From assembly GCF_028769735.1 (NCBI RefSeq), contig NC_088178.1, forward strand, positions 2,732,001-2,796,000: a DNA stretch of 64,000 nt. Direction: 5' to 3'. The notes beneath the pieces are model-generated. The model did not search any database. It was given only the letters and a program-made list of their open reading frames with translations, and was not told the origin of the DNA. Source of the stretch: Zonotrichia leucophrys gambelii (taxonomy: Eukaryota; Chordata; Aves; Passeriformes; Passerellidae). Made by a program: the position numbers and the translations under genes. Below are positions 49,637-61,904 of this stretch, piece by piece; position 1 is the stretch's first letter; each line of letters opens with the position of its first letter.

Positions 49637-51479
49637 TCTTTTCTACTCTGCTTAAATACTGTTTGTAAGATTATAGACTAATCTGTGGTTGGTTTATAAG
49701 TACAGTTATATTGAAACTGGTGTAAAACATTGCTTAATGTGTTAAAAGGTCAGTGTCTGGCCTCTGGATTTTATGCAAGCAGGAAAATATCATTTCAGTT
49801 AAGGCACCACTTCAGCCCTCAAATGATCCTTTGGTGTTGTTCTAAAGTCACTACATAATGGCTGATTTAAATGCTAAATTGTAATGCTCTGATGAACTTC
49901 AAAGTAAGAAGCTCAAAAGTGAAAGAATAAGCTTCAGGTGGTTTTGCTTTTAGGGGATTTTTAGCGAGCAAGCCCCCAGGTTTGAGATGAGAATAGCTGT
50001 GCCCAGGGCCATGTTGTCCTTTTCTATTTCCATTTAGGAAGCTACCTGGGAACAGCTGGGCTTAGAGATGGGCTTAATCTGAAAGCTGGAGGCCAAGGCT
50101 TCAGGTGGCTGAATCACCATGCACTTGCTCTGAAATACAGGGTATTTTCAGACCATTTTCCACCCAGACAGATAACACATGCTGGGTGATTAACTGGCTC
50201 CTTCTTCTCCACCTCTCCTTGTGGCTGGCTCTCCTGGCAAGTTCTCCCTCAGCTTCCTGGTGATCTCCAGCCATGGAACTTGTAAGATGGGAGCTTCTGT
50301 TGGAAGAGATGGTCCTGGCAAACCAAGAATCTCTCAGCAAAGCTCAGGGTACGGGGATGGCAGTGATACCCCACAGGTTCTGCAGGAGAACGGGATGATT
50401 TGGGTGGGAGCTTGTGGCAGCTTTGCCCAAAGAGCCCTTTGAGATCCAGCAGCTCCCCCAGCTCGTCTCCCCCTGCCCATGGAGCAGTGGGAACTGCTCC
50501 CATGAAATCTAAAGCAAGCACAGCAATGCTTGTCTTTTTGTTGTGAATAATGTCAGGCTTTTTTTCAGCAGCGCTATTGAGGCAGCAGCTGTATTTCACC
50601 CAGCTGGCAGCGCTCGGGGAGGAGATCAAGTGTTCTCAGCAGAGCTGGGCCAGATCTAGGGCTGGGGGAAGGTGGTGCAATCCTGAGCTGGGCTCCCAGA
50701 GTGGGGCTTGGGGGGATTTTGGGGAGGTGAAACAGTCCTGTGTGCTCAGGGGTCTGTGGGAGCAGCAGGATGAGGAGCTCAGCTGCTGCTGGGTGGGATT
50801 TTAGTCGTGTGTGTCACTTGTTGTTGGACAGTCCTCTTCTAAGCCAAAAAACCAGAGGCACCTGGAGCTGTGTGTGTGTATTTCTGTACTCTGCCTGAGC
50901 ATGCTGCAAGAGCTGCAGCCCTGCCAAAACATCCTGCAGTTCTGGGAAGTGTCCTGGGCACAGTGCACCCATCCCGTGGGGCACGCCGTGCCTCCCTGTG
51001 CCAGGTACCCCTGGGCAGGTGCCAGCCCTTCCTCTGGGCTTGGGAACAGCTTGTTTTCAACAACCTCAGTGCCATGGGAAGCAGAGCAAGCAGGAGCAGA
51101 TGTGCCCCTGGGCGCTGCTGGCCCATCTCCCTGGCACGGGCAGGATTCGTTCCTCTGTCTCAATGCTGAGGGACCCCCCTGCCAGAGCCCTGAACTTTGC
51201 ACAGAAGGACTTGGGAAGAAAAGTTGTGTTAATTGGAGTTGCAGCTCCTCTGGATCCTCAGCTCAAGGCTCCTGTCCATCTGCTGTTTGCCCACTAATGG
51301 GAAGCTCAGTGTGGGAGATGGATGGGAAGGATGCTGGGGACAGGAGAAGGCTGGAAGGCAAGGAATATGCTCAGATGAGAGGGGTTTGGTTTGTTTGTTT
51401 GTAATATTTCTTTGGGCCATTCATTATATTCCAGTCATGAGGAAACATGTGATTTCTCTCTGTAAGAAAAATCTGGGAT

Positions 51480-51615
51480 TTTTTAGTGTGTTTTTTTGTG
51501 GTGGTTTTTTTGGGGGGGGGGTTTTGATTTTGTTTTTTGTTGGGTTTTGTTTGTTGGCTGGTTTTTTAGGTTTTTTGTTTGTTTGTTTGTTTTTGGTTTT
51601 GGTTTTGTTTTGTTT
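51480..51615. repeat. G/T-rich low-complexity tract
   Basis: The plus strand is almost only T and G, with a G run of about ten near 51515 and GTTT repeats at about 51575-51595. Open frames here are compositional. Confidence 0.8.
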
Positions 51616-53605
51616 TCTCTCCCCTCCAGAAATCTGGTTCTTAGTCCTGAGGAGACCTTTGCTGTCAGAGCTCCATCCTCCCTCTACCTATCAGCGATTT
51701 CCCCTTGCTTTGCTCTTGCCTCCACCCTTCACTGAATCAACAAAAGCCTCTGCCCTGTACTGTTCCCAGTACCTGTGCTGGCTGTTTCCAGCTTGCCAAA
51801 TCTGCAGGGACTGATGTGGCTCCTCCAGAGATGTGCCCCCAGCACAGGAGCAAATAGGAGCAGTGGGAGCATGGAATAAATTACACCCCTGGGCGGTTTT
51901 TGCGGCCTGACTTGGTTGCTCTCACCCAGGGTTTATTGCCTTGCACATTTCTGCCCCATCCCCAGGTTCATTTGGGTGTGCTGGGCTTGTGGCTCCCTGG
52001 CATCCTTTCCAACCATTAAACCCAAGACAGAATGGGAGGAGGGGAAGACACCTCATTAATTTTCACTCCTCCCTGCATCCTTCCCAACTTTCTCCCCTGG
52101 AGGAGATTGGGAGGAACATGGTTTTGCACACCCCCTGCTTCCCACTGCCATCCTAAAAATCACCGTTGCCACAGCAAGGCTGGGCCCCTCAGGTCTGCAT
52201 TTTTGGGGGGTTGTTTTTTGGCATTTTGGTTTAGTCTGGTGCTGTGCTGCAGGTGGTGAGGCAGAACATTGTGCTGCACAGCAGCTCTGCATTTTGAAGC
52301 AGAAGCGAGGCACAGGATGCACGTTTTTAGCATCCCAAATACATCGGGATCCAAAAGAGTTTGCATGCAAAATCCAATTATTGCTATTCCAGAGTGCCAA
52401 AGAAGCCTGGCACCCAGCAGCCACTGAGTGGATGAGCCTGGTGGGTCCTGGCTTAGTCCTGCTGCTCTCCTGGGACAGGGATGGGCATGGGCAGGAGTTG
52501 GGAGCCTGTTCTGCTGGGACAGGCTTGAGCTTCCATCCCAGCCCAGTTCACTGTGCCCAAACCACCCAACAGTGCTGGGAGCAGCCAGGTGAGACTCAGG
52601 CAGCAAATTCCTCATCAAAAAGGCTCCACTTTCCTTTTCTCTGGTCCCAGCTGATGTTTGATAGGAGCTGCAGGTGCTTAATACCCAAGGGCATTTTTGT
52701 CTTTTTGGGTTTTTTTCCCCCTGGTGTTTTTTTTCCTAAGCAGAGAGTTGAGAGCATGGACAAAGAACAGGATGAGATTCTAAAAGTGGTCATATTTTAC
52801 CATCCCTAAATGTAGCTCCTGTGCCAAATGGAGATTCATTTGCACAGGGATGGTAGCAGTGCTGCCTGCTGGGCTGGTTTTGGGTGATGGGCAAGGCAGT
52901 GTTTGTCAGGAGAGGTAAAACATTGTTAGATGCTGGGAAATAAACAGTTCACCTGCTGGCACAAGGGAAAGAAAACAAGAAATGCGTGAGCAGAGACGTG
53001 GCCAGCTTCAAACCAGCAACCAGAGCTGGCTCTGCTCCTGGCCAGGCCCTGATTTGGAGACCTCTTTCCCCATCTCAGACCTAAGGTGGGTTTGGGCCAG
53101 CACCTCTTTGGGGTTTTCCCCAGCTGTTCTACTAGAGAATAATTCCTTTCCCTACAGATTTAAGGACTTGACCCCTGTAGTTTATCCACCTTCACTTTCT
53201 TGGGTAAGCAGGGCTGAAAGATCCTGTGATTCTGAAAGAGATGTGTGAGGTGCTTTTCACAGCTCTTCATGGGATGGGAGGTCAGTCCTAGGGAGACAGG
53301 CAGAGGAATCTGAGAGGGATTAATGCAAACTCCTGGTTGAGCAGAACAATCCCCACCTGGATTATTCCTGGCCTGGAATTTTCCTGGGGAAAGGCAGGAG
53401 GGGGACAAGGCCAATCCCACTGTGGTTTCCAGCACCTGGGAAATGCTGCTGGAGATTTTTTGTGGAAAGATGACTCCACGTCATAGGTGCCACAGCAGGG
53501 CTGGGGTGAAGCAGCAGGCAGGCAGGAGGAACAAAGGCACCTTTGTGGCCCTTCCCCTGCCCTGCAGAGCTGGCCCCAAGCCAGGGAGGTGCCTGGCTCG
53601 CTCCT

Positions 53606-54218
53606 GGGAAAAACGCCAAGCACTTGTTTTTTAAATTTTTAAAAGTTTAATAGTAATAAAATGGTTAGAAAAATGGTAATGTAATTAGAGTAATAAAAAT
53701 TTGAACAATTAGGATTAGGACAGTACAAGATAACAGAGAGTTATGGACAGTACAGGTACCTTTTTCTGTTCAAAATAAACCCGAAAAAGGACCCACGTTA
53801 ACAAAGGATTAACCCTTAAAAGCAAGAGCCTGTTGCATATTCATACACCTCATACATGATGCATAAATTCCATTCAAACACAGGATTCTGTCTGGTCATC
53901 CTCAACTTCTTCCTCTGAATCCTGACGGTGTCTTCATGGCTGAGCAAGGCAGGAAGAAGTTCATTTCTGATAATGGAGCAATAAATTCTCTTTCTCTGAA
54001 AGATTTAGGTGTCCTGTGGCTGCTATCTCAGTGCGAGTCCTTTCTTTAAAAAAGAGTATCTTACATTGCATAGTTTCTCTTTTAACCTTATGTTATAACC
54101 TAAAACTATATTTAACACACTACTAAAGAAAATTAATCAGCTTCACTTTCTAACATAACATATATAATATTCATTTTATTATTTATGAAAAGCCAGTCAT
54201 GAAATACACATTTTTCAC
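53606..54218 (-). mobile_element. LTR-like element, family B, copy 2 (longer)
   Basis: A segment of about 610 bp starts AAACGCCAAGCACTTG and ends ATACACATTTTTCACAG. Both ends match copy 1 at 31955-32297. The extra internal portion (about 53719-54007) includes AAATAAACCCGAAAAAGGAC and TGTCTTCATGGCTGAGC. There is no coding content. I treat it as a solo LTR from size, AT content and lack of genes. Confidence 0.7.
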
Positions 54219-54949
54219 AGTCCCAAGGCCTGGGCATGGCTGGCTGAGCAGCCAAGAGCTGGAATTTGGGGCAGTTGCTCTCTCACCTGGAAAAGCAACC
54301 TCTCTCCTGGAAAAGCAGCAGCACAAAAGGGGCTGGGATGGGATAACTCTGGAAGTGCTCCCAGCCCAGCTCAGGGTGCTGGAGATGCTCCTGTACATCT
54401 CCAGGTATCTCCACCACCTGGTGGCCAAGAGGGTGAGGGAATGGCCACAAATTCAAAATTAAATTTATGAGTGCTGCCATACAAAGCAGGGCTGGAAGGA
54501 TATAAGACAATGGAAACATCAAAACAGCCCAGATAAAACTGTGCAACTGTAGGGAAGCAAAACAGCAGCTTTACACAAACACTGAAATAAAGCCCTCATC
54601 CCCTTCTGTCTCTTGTAATGGTGAGACATCACAGTGTCTCCTGTAATCTTTACAAATCAGGAGGATTTTCCTCTTTTATGTTTTGAAATGCTGGAGATAT
54701 GTGACACAACAGAAGGAAGGAATTTAACCAAGGTTTAGTAGAACCACGAGGGACAAAAAAATGAGTTTCCCCTGTCCTGTAGGTTTCAATATTGCTAAGA
54801 GTTTTGCTCACACAAAACTGGCACAGAGGGAGGATTCCTGTGGGAATGGCACTGTGGGGGTCCCTGGTGGGTGGGGACAATGCCAGCTCAGCATCACCTC
54901 TCTCTGTGGTAAACCAAGCTGGGCCATGCCAGGGCATCTCTGGAATAGG

Positions 54950-55110
54950 CAGGGAGATGGCTTTCTCCGGGTGTAGCACCCTTAAAAACATCAAATTCTA
55001 TCCAGAAAGTATAAAATCCTCTGGAATGGGAGGAGATGGATCTCTGTGGGTCTAGCACCCATAAAAATGTCAAATTCCACCCAGGGAATGGAAAAACTCC
55101 CATCGTTTGT
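54950..55110. repeat. About 79-bp tandem duplication, two copies
   Basis: GGAGATGGCTTTCTCCGGGT, continuing to TAGCACCCTTAAAAACATC, is followed by GGAGATGGATCTCTGTGGGT, continuing to TAGCACCCATAAAAATGTC. The second copy is diverged. Noncoding. Confidence 0.75.
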
Positions 55111-56167
55111 GATCTCCCACTTGCTGCACCAGCATGAAACCCACTTTCAATCCCCGTCCTTGCTGGGGGAGGAGAGGATGAATCCCTCCAGGAATGGGAT
55201 GGACCCCTTCATGAATCCCTTCATGAATCCCTTTGGTGTTCCATCACCCCAGGAGAGGTGGGAATGGCTCTGCTGGCACATTCCCCTTCCCTGGGACACC
55301 GTTCCAGTCTCACATCCCTTCTCCTGACTGGAAAACCCCTGGGACTGCGAGAGTTAATTCCTCATCCCAGCTGCTTTCCTCAGCAGGAAGAGGGATTGTG
55401 CTAGGCAAGGGGCACCACTGCAGAGGGGGAGGAGGCAAAAAAAAAAAAATTCAAAAAAAAGAAAAGTTTTGTGTTTAGACCTTTTACCTAATTTCCAAAG
55501 TTGCAGACCTGAGGGCCATAGCAACGAGAGCTGCCAGGGGTGTGATTGGAGGCAGCAGGCAGGGCTGGGCTGCCCTCCCAGCTTCCCCCAGCAGCATCCC
55601 CTGATGGAACACAGCAGTGCTGGGGCCACTGCTGGCTTTCTGCCTGCCCTTCCCCACGGGAAGGGCTCGAGGCATGTGGATCTGTGTGCAGTGGGATTTT
55701 ATTTTTATTTCTTTCCCCCCACCCTCCACAGATGATTGCCTTTTGCTCGTTTCAATTCCATTTTCCCTGGTTTCTGGGAGTTGTTTAGAAAGTCCTTGGG
55801 CACTTGTGAAACCAGAGGAGGGCTGCTCTGGAAATCAGCAGGGTGGTACAAACCCAGCGAGGTGTTGTTGTATTTGTATAAACACAGATAAGTGACGGGG
55901 CTGGCACTTTGCTTGAGTCCAGCAACACTTTCCTTTTTCTGTCAAATAAGTCTTTGCAAAAAATACCAGGGGTTCCTGCAAAACAACAGCAAAGACGTGA
56001 TTTGGGGCAATAAAAACTGCAAATTGTTGTTGTTTATGCTTACAGCTTGCTGATTCTCCTTTTGGGTTTATCACAGGGGTTCAACGATCACATTCCTCTC
56101 TGAGCACGGCCCATCCTGGGGAAATACTGTGGTTGTGCCAGTTGTGGGTTTCTCCGGGTCTGGATTG

Positions 56168-56345
56168 CAGGCACCTGAGACAGTAATTCGTGTTCAGATC
56201 AAGTGTTTATTATTTCTTACCAGTAAAACAGTCTCACAACCATGAATTCTGCAGCTTTTCATTAGAAGGCACAAAATGGCCAGCAATCTCTTATTACAAG
56301 GTCTTTTAAGACTAAACTATCCAATGAAGAACTGGCACCTACATT
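56168..56345. mobile_element. LTR-like fragment, family C, copy 2
   Basis: The segment shares TCTTTTAAGACTAAACTATC, CAATGAAGAACTGGCACC and CAGTCTCACAACC with the element at 3905-4480. It stops abruptly where the family A LTR begins at 56346. I do not see it resume after 56705. Confidence 0.5.
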
Positions 56346-56705
56346 ATTGTCACTGTCATATTTTCTGGAAAAATGTCCTTGCCCAGGATTTTCTCCTGGG
56401 AAGCTGAGAAGCCTCAGAGAAAAAGGAAAATAATAATTGTCTCATTTGCTTCTCCTGTGTGTTGCTGCTTTGGAATGTGTTTGGACATTGTTTACCAACA
56501 GGTGATTGTTTCATTGGTTTCATGTGAATTCTTTTTACGTAATGACCAATCACAGTCAGGCTGTGTCAGGGCTCTGGAAAGAGTAATGAGTTGTTCATTA
56601 TTGTCTTTTAGCTTTCTGTCTGTATATTTTCTGTAACATATAACATAACATAGCATAACATAACATATAACATAAATCCTTCTAAGAACATGGAGTCAGA
56701 TCCAT
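56346..56705 (+). mobile_element. Solo LTR, family A, copy 6
   Basis: The segment starts TGTCACTGTCATATTTTCTGG and continues AGAAGCCTCAGAGAAAAAGG, GGACATTGTTTACCAACAGG, TAACATAACATAGCATAAC (a short pentamer expansion) and ACATGGAGTCAGATCC. It parallels copy 3 at 17438-17818. Confidence 0.75.
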
Positions 56706-57237
56706 CATTCCTCCCATCCATCCCCCCTCCCGGGGGACCCTGAAAATACCCCGAACTCTTCCAGAGCTGCTTTTGTGGAGCAGAATTCCTTTTTAACCTG
56801 CAGGTGTGAGCATTTCTGGCATCACTGAGTGGTCAAGGAGAAGAGGGGGTGAAAGTGGCTAAAAGGAAAAGGTGAGGATTGTAGGAGCTACTGAGCTGAT
56901 GGAAATTGGACTGATCTGAATTCCCCAGACCTTGAGGATCACTCCAGGCTTCAGCAGGGCAGCTAACCTTGGTTGTGTCTGTGTCATGGCTCTCTTGTGC
57001 AGCCAGCAGTGCCTTCCTTCCAATCCTCTTCCTCAGCGAGCCACAGGCTTCACAAAAGCCACTCACTGAATCTCCTTAATTCTCCTTACACTGGCATCAG
57101 GTTGTCTTTGTCATGGGCAAAAGCTTTCCAGCACAATGCTGTGAGAACTTCTGCTCTTCCCAGCTTGGCCATGGCTGTGTAGGCTTGCAGTTCTTTTTCT
57201 GGAGAGAAGCATGTTTTTCTGTCAGTGTTCTTTATCG

Positions 57238-57527
57238 CTCCTCTCCTCTCCTCTCCTCTCCTCTCCTCTCCTCTCCTCTCCTCTCCTCTCCCTCCTCTCC
57301 TCTCCTCTCCTCTCCTCTCTTTCCTCTCCTCTCCTCTCCTCTCCTCTCCTCTCCTCTCCTCTCCTCTCCTCTCCTCTCCTCTCCTCTCCTCTCCTCTCCT
57401 CTCCTCTCCTCTCCTCTCCTCTCCTCTCCTCTCCTCTCCTCTCCTCTCCTCTCCTCTCCTCTCCTCTCCTCTCCTCTCCTCTCCTCTCCTCTCCTCTCCT
57501 CTCCTCTCCTCTCCTCTCCTCTCTCTC
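57238..57527. repeat. (CTCTC)n pentanucleotide array, about 290 bp
   Basis: An almost perfect CTCTC pentamer array holds only pyrimidines on the plus strand, with a few small interruptions near 57290 and 57320. It comprises about 57 units. Open frames through it on both strands (Arg/Gly/Glu or Leu/Ser repeats) are artefacts. Confidence 0.97.
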
Positions 57528-57905
57528 ATTAGTATTTAGGAAAAAAGAAGGGTGAAATACCCCAGCCAAAGGTACCTTGGTATTTCCCACTGTGCTCCAA
57601 GCTTTCTGTGCATCCCTGCAGCATTTAAGCCCTCCCCAGAGCAGTGAAACAGGATTCATCCCCAGAGGGCTGTGTGCACAGAGAGCATCACCTAACCCAG
57701 GATTTTAATAAGCCATGAAATTGGGTGTTCAGCTGTTTGCATTATTCTACTACTCTGTGTGTAAAAGAATCACTGATTTTTTGCCATTCATCCCAAGGGT
57801 CTAGTGTGAATTTTCCATCTTTTTGTGCCCTTTGAATGTCAGGCTGTCTCTTCAGTCAGTGATTCCTTACCACCCCTATCTCTTCCACTTGATTTACAGG
57901 ATGTA

Positions 57906-57924
57906 AATATATATATATATATAA

Positions 57925-57979
<55 letters not shown>

Positions 57980-58235
57980 TCAGGAGATTGTATATCTATT
58001 TATATTTGTATCTATCTATATTTATATTTTATTTCTATATCTAGATGTATATTTATTTATATTTTATACATATATATTTTATTTATATATAAATATATTA
58101 ATATATAAACATATAATATATTATTATACATCATGTTTTAATATATATAATATAAATTATATTCTATTTATAATATATACATATAATATATAATAAATTA
58201 ATGAATTATTTATTTTATATTATATATAGAAATAA
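57906..58235. repeat. AT-rich region with a (TA)22 microsatellite
   Basis: An uninterrupted TA run of 44 bp occupies 57931-57974. It is followed by about 260 bp of A/T-dominated sequence with many TATATA and TTTATA words. No gene. Confidence 0.95.
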
Positions 58236-58956
58236 TTTTGTTCTGGTTAGGTTTTTTGGGTGGTTTTTTTTTTTTTGTTTCTTTTTGTGCAGAAAACCCT
58301 CAGGAGCTTGGAGCACCTCTCTTTCCCCAGGGCTCTGAGGCAGCAGATATATTTGATGTATTTCCCTGGCAGACAAGAGCAGGATGGCTCACTTGCACTC
58401 AACTTTCTGTTCTCCAGGAATCACTGGAATATGAATAGGATCCTTATCAAAGCAGGTTCATCTGAGGGACAAGGCCACATGAATTGTTTGCAGACCTCCA
58501 GCACATAAACAGCTTTATTCCTGATTCCTCATTTGCCCATTCTGATCCAGTGGCCAGCTCAGGCAGGGCTCAGCTGCAGGGGGTGACAGCTTTTGGCACT
58601 TTTGGCACATTCTGGACCATTCCCCGCTTCCCAGGTGGTGTGATGGAGCATCATGGCAGGAACTTCCATCTGGGCCCTATCAATTATGGATTTGGGAGGT
58701 AAAAACCCAGTGCCTTTCCCATATAGGGGTCTAAAACTCGAGGGGGGATCTGCTGTGAGCATTTTTCAGCATTTTTCCTTGGGGCTGTTTGCTGTGCTCT
58801 GCTTCTTGTGTCTCCCTAGACCAGGGAATGCACCCCAGGGTCTCCAGAATTCCCCATTTTTTATGTTATTAAGAAAGTTTCTCTGAAGGATCAACTGAAT
58901 CAACACAAAGTGACAAAAACAATCAAAAGCACTCATAAGCCAATTTTTCAAAATGC

Positions 58957-59003
58957 AAACAATTCTGAGTTCCCAATGTCCCAATTCTGAGTTCCCAATG
59001 TCC
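58957..59003. repeat. 23-bp direct duplication
   Basis: AATTCTGAGTTCCCAATGTC occurs twice in immediate succession, joined by CC. It is a small recent tandem duplication in noncoding DNA. Confidence 0.85.
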
Positions 59004-61600
59004 AGATTTCTTGGAGTGTCTAAGAGCTGGCAGGAGGGATATGGGGTTTTCTTAGCACAGTTTATCAGGTTAATGAGGAGAAAAAAATCTTGCAAGGCTC
59101 TTCCTTTGTCTTGCTGCATTTTGGACAGCCAAAAGAGCTGTTATTGCATCCAGGCTGCCTTGCCCTGCTCTCCAGAGCACTCTGGGGTGTTTCTCTGCCA
59201 GGAATTTGCCCCTGGAGCACATCTGGGGGCTGCAGGATTGGGGCTGAGCTTGAAGCAAAGGAAGGGCATGCATGAGGTTGATGTTGATGCTGGCCAGGCT
59301 CTCCAGAAGGGCTCATGTCTGCACAACTTCAGTCTGGGGCTAAATTTAAACACCGAAATGCAGCGCTCAGGAGCCCAGGGAATAGCCCAGCCCTCGTCTC
59401 CTGTGGCTGCCTGCAGCCAGAGCTCCCTTTGGCAAGGAAGGAGCTTTTGTTTCCCTTGGACTTCGGGCCAGCTTGGAATAATAACAGCAGCAAAACCCTG
59501 CCTGCCCCAGCACAATGAAGCAGGGCTGTCAATTCCCAGATGTGCAGGGGGGAAGTGCCCAGTATGGCCCTTCCTGCTGCTTCCCTTCCAGATGTGGAGT
59601 GGCAGGCAGCTGGTTGCCAGCCAAGACAGGAGTGAACAGTGGATTTTTGTCCTGGAGACCCTCTGGATCTCACTGCCCGTGGCTGAGGGAAGGGGTTTGG
59701 GTGCCCTGCCTTGTTTGAAACAGCTTGAGAGTGCTGTGTGCTGCACGGAGGAAACGTGAGGATGCCCTCCCTTTCAGATGGGTCTGCATCCTCGAGAAAC
59801 CCTCAACCCCCATCTCCTCCCCCTCAAGCACCTCTTGCTCCTCATCATCTCCTCCTGAGCAGCCCCAGCAGGGTTGGACTCTGTTAGAATCCCTGCAGGG
59901 ACAGAGTGCCATCCCCTGCCCAGGGACAGGGACAGCAGGGAGCCACCCCATGCACGGATCCTCCTGCCAAGGCCATGCTGAGTGAGCCTGTGGGGTGAAT
60001 CTGGAGACTGGAGCCTGTCACCCTCAGAATGAGGCGGGAATATTTCAGATTCAGCCTCTTTTGGGCAATGCCCTGGGATTTGGGCAGCACAGGAGGGGCA
60101 CAGCAGCCTCTCAGGGTGCTGGGGGTGATGCAAGCCAGGGTACTGCATCTTGTGACCCAGGGCTGGCTGTACCCAGCCAGTGGAAAATTCCTCCTGCCCA
60201 TGGACAACGTCCTCCTGCCTTTGGTTTGAAGCAGCTCCTGAGGACAGGCAGGAGATAAGGGGTGCTGACAGGGCCTGGCTGCTAATTGGGGTTTTGCCAG
60301 GGCTTCCATGATGTTTGCAATTGAAGGAAGGTGGGAGGGAGGAGGAGGAGGACAGCACACATGTGACAGAGAGACAGAGCCCATGGAGGAGCTGGGGTGT
60401 CTGAGGATGTCACAGGGAGGGATCCTCACCCCAAAGGCAGGGCTGGGATTGCTCACAGCCATGACATCAGCCTGGGGCCCTCCCAAGCTGTCCCTGTGCT
60501 GGGAAGGCTGGGACAGGGCTTTCCCCTGTGTGGGATGGGGATCCAGACCCTGCACAGGGTCAAGGCTGAGCCATCCCCATGTGGCAGCAGTGCTGAGCAC
60601 TGGGAGAGGTCACCTGAAATTAGGGGTGCTCATGGCATTCCCTGCAGTCCTTCTCTTCCCTTTCTCCTCTCATTTTCATGCAGCACTACTGGCCATCCAT
60701 ATTCCAGAGCCCACCCCATGCTGCCCTGACCCTTTGCAAACCCAACAATTTATTTAAAAAGCTTTTTTTTTTTTTTTCCCATTGCCCAGATTGAATTTTC
60801 CACTGGGTAGCAAAGGTGCTTTGTTTGGCTCTTTGTTTACAGGGGGAAAATGCACAGCAGAAAAAAAGCCCAGGAGGTTTGAGTGAGCTTGGAGCTTGGA
60901 GCTGTTTCATTTGCCATGGAGGAATCATGCAGGTGTCTCAACAAAACACTTCAGGGCAGCACAGGAAAAAAATCTTCAGGGTTTTTTGCAAAATTCAGTC
61001 TTCTAGTTTGCCTTCCTGAATGTGTAAAATTATCCCAGGGAGTCCTTTGCCCTAATGGCAGCTCAGGATAGCTTCCAGTCTATCTCAAAAAGAAATCTGG
61101 AATAAAAATAGAAAGCTTTGGACACACAAGACCCTCTGAAAGGTGTAAACAATCTGTCTTGGGATGTATTTAAAGTGAATCAGGGAGAAAATAGCTCAGG
61201 AGTCCAGAGGAGGTACTGGGCATGATGCTGGAGGTCATGGCGGAATTCAGATGGGCATCAGGTAAAGTTCCCAAAAGAGAGGGACAGCAAATGATTTCCA
61301 CCAGGCTGTGAAGACAGGGCTGGGCTGGGTCTGGCTGTGGAGTGATTCAGTTATGGCATCCCAGTTCAGAAAAAATCTCTTTTACCCATTCCCTTAAACT
61401 GAGAGATGGGAAAAACCTCTTTTACTCATCCCCCTGAACTAAGAGATATTTAGGTATTTTTAGGTATATTAGGTATTTTTAGGTATATTATACCTAATAT
61501 ATAATATATTTATATAAAAATATATTTATATTTATTTTTCTTTTTTCTCCTTCCTTTTTATTTTTCTCTATTTTTCTTTTTTTTCTATATTTATAAATTT

Positions 61601-61680
61601 ATATTATATTATATTATATTATATTATATTATATTATATTATATTATATTATATTATATTATATTATATTATATTATATT
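61601..61680. repeat. (ATATT)16 pentanucleotide array
   Basis: Eighty bases of pure ATATT repeats lead directly into the AT-rich part of a family A LTR fragment at 61681. Confidence 0.95.
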
Positions 61681-61806
61681 TAGTATAGTTTTAATATATC
61701 ATTTTCTTTTAATATAATATCATAACATAATAAATCAGCCTTCTGAGAACTTGGAGTCAAATTCTCATCTCTCACCTCATCCTGGGGACCCTCTCAACAC
61801 CACAAC
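61681..61806 (+). mobile_element. Family A LTR, 3' fragment (copy 5)
   Basis: TAGTATAGTTTTAATATATC, then AATCAGCCTTCTGAGAACTT, GGAGTCAAATTCTCATCTC and ATCCTGGGGACCCTC match the terminal third of the family A LTRs in plus orientation. The 5' part is absent or obscured by the pentamer array. Confidence 0.65.
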
Positions 61807-61904
61807 AGGGGCTTGTCTGAAGTGGCTGAGGACAAGGACCCCATGATCTTGGTGGGTGGGATGTGATCCCCATGGCTATGTCCCTGTTGTGTCCCCTGGC
61901 TGAG

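Noticed and set aside
57086..57659. Arg/Gly/Glu and Leu/Ser repeat open frames
   Set aside because: They are direct translations of the CTCTC pentamer array. Nothing flanking supports expression.
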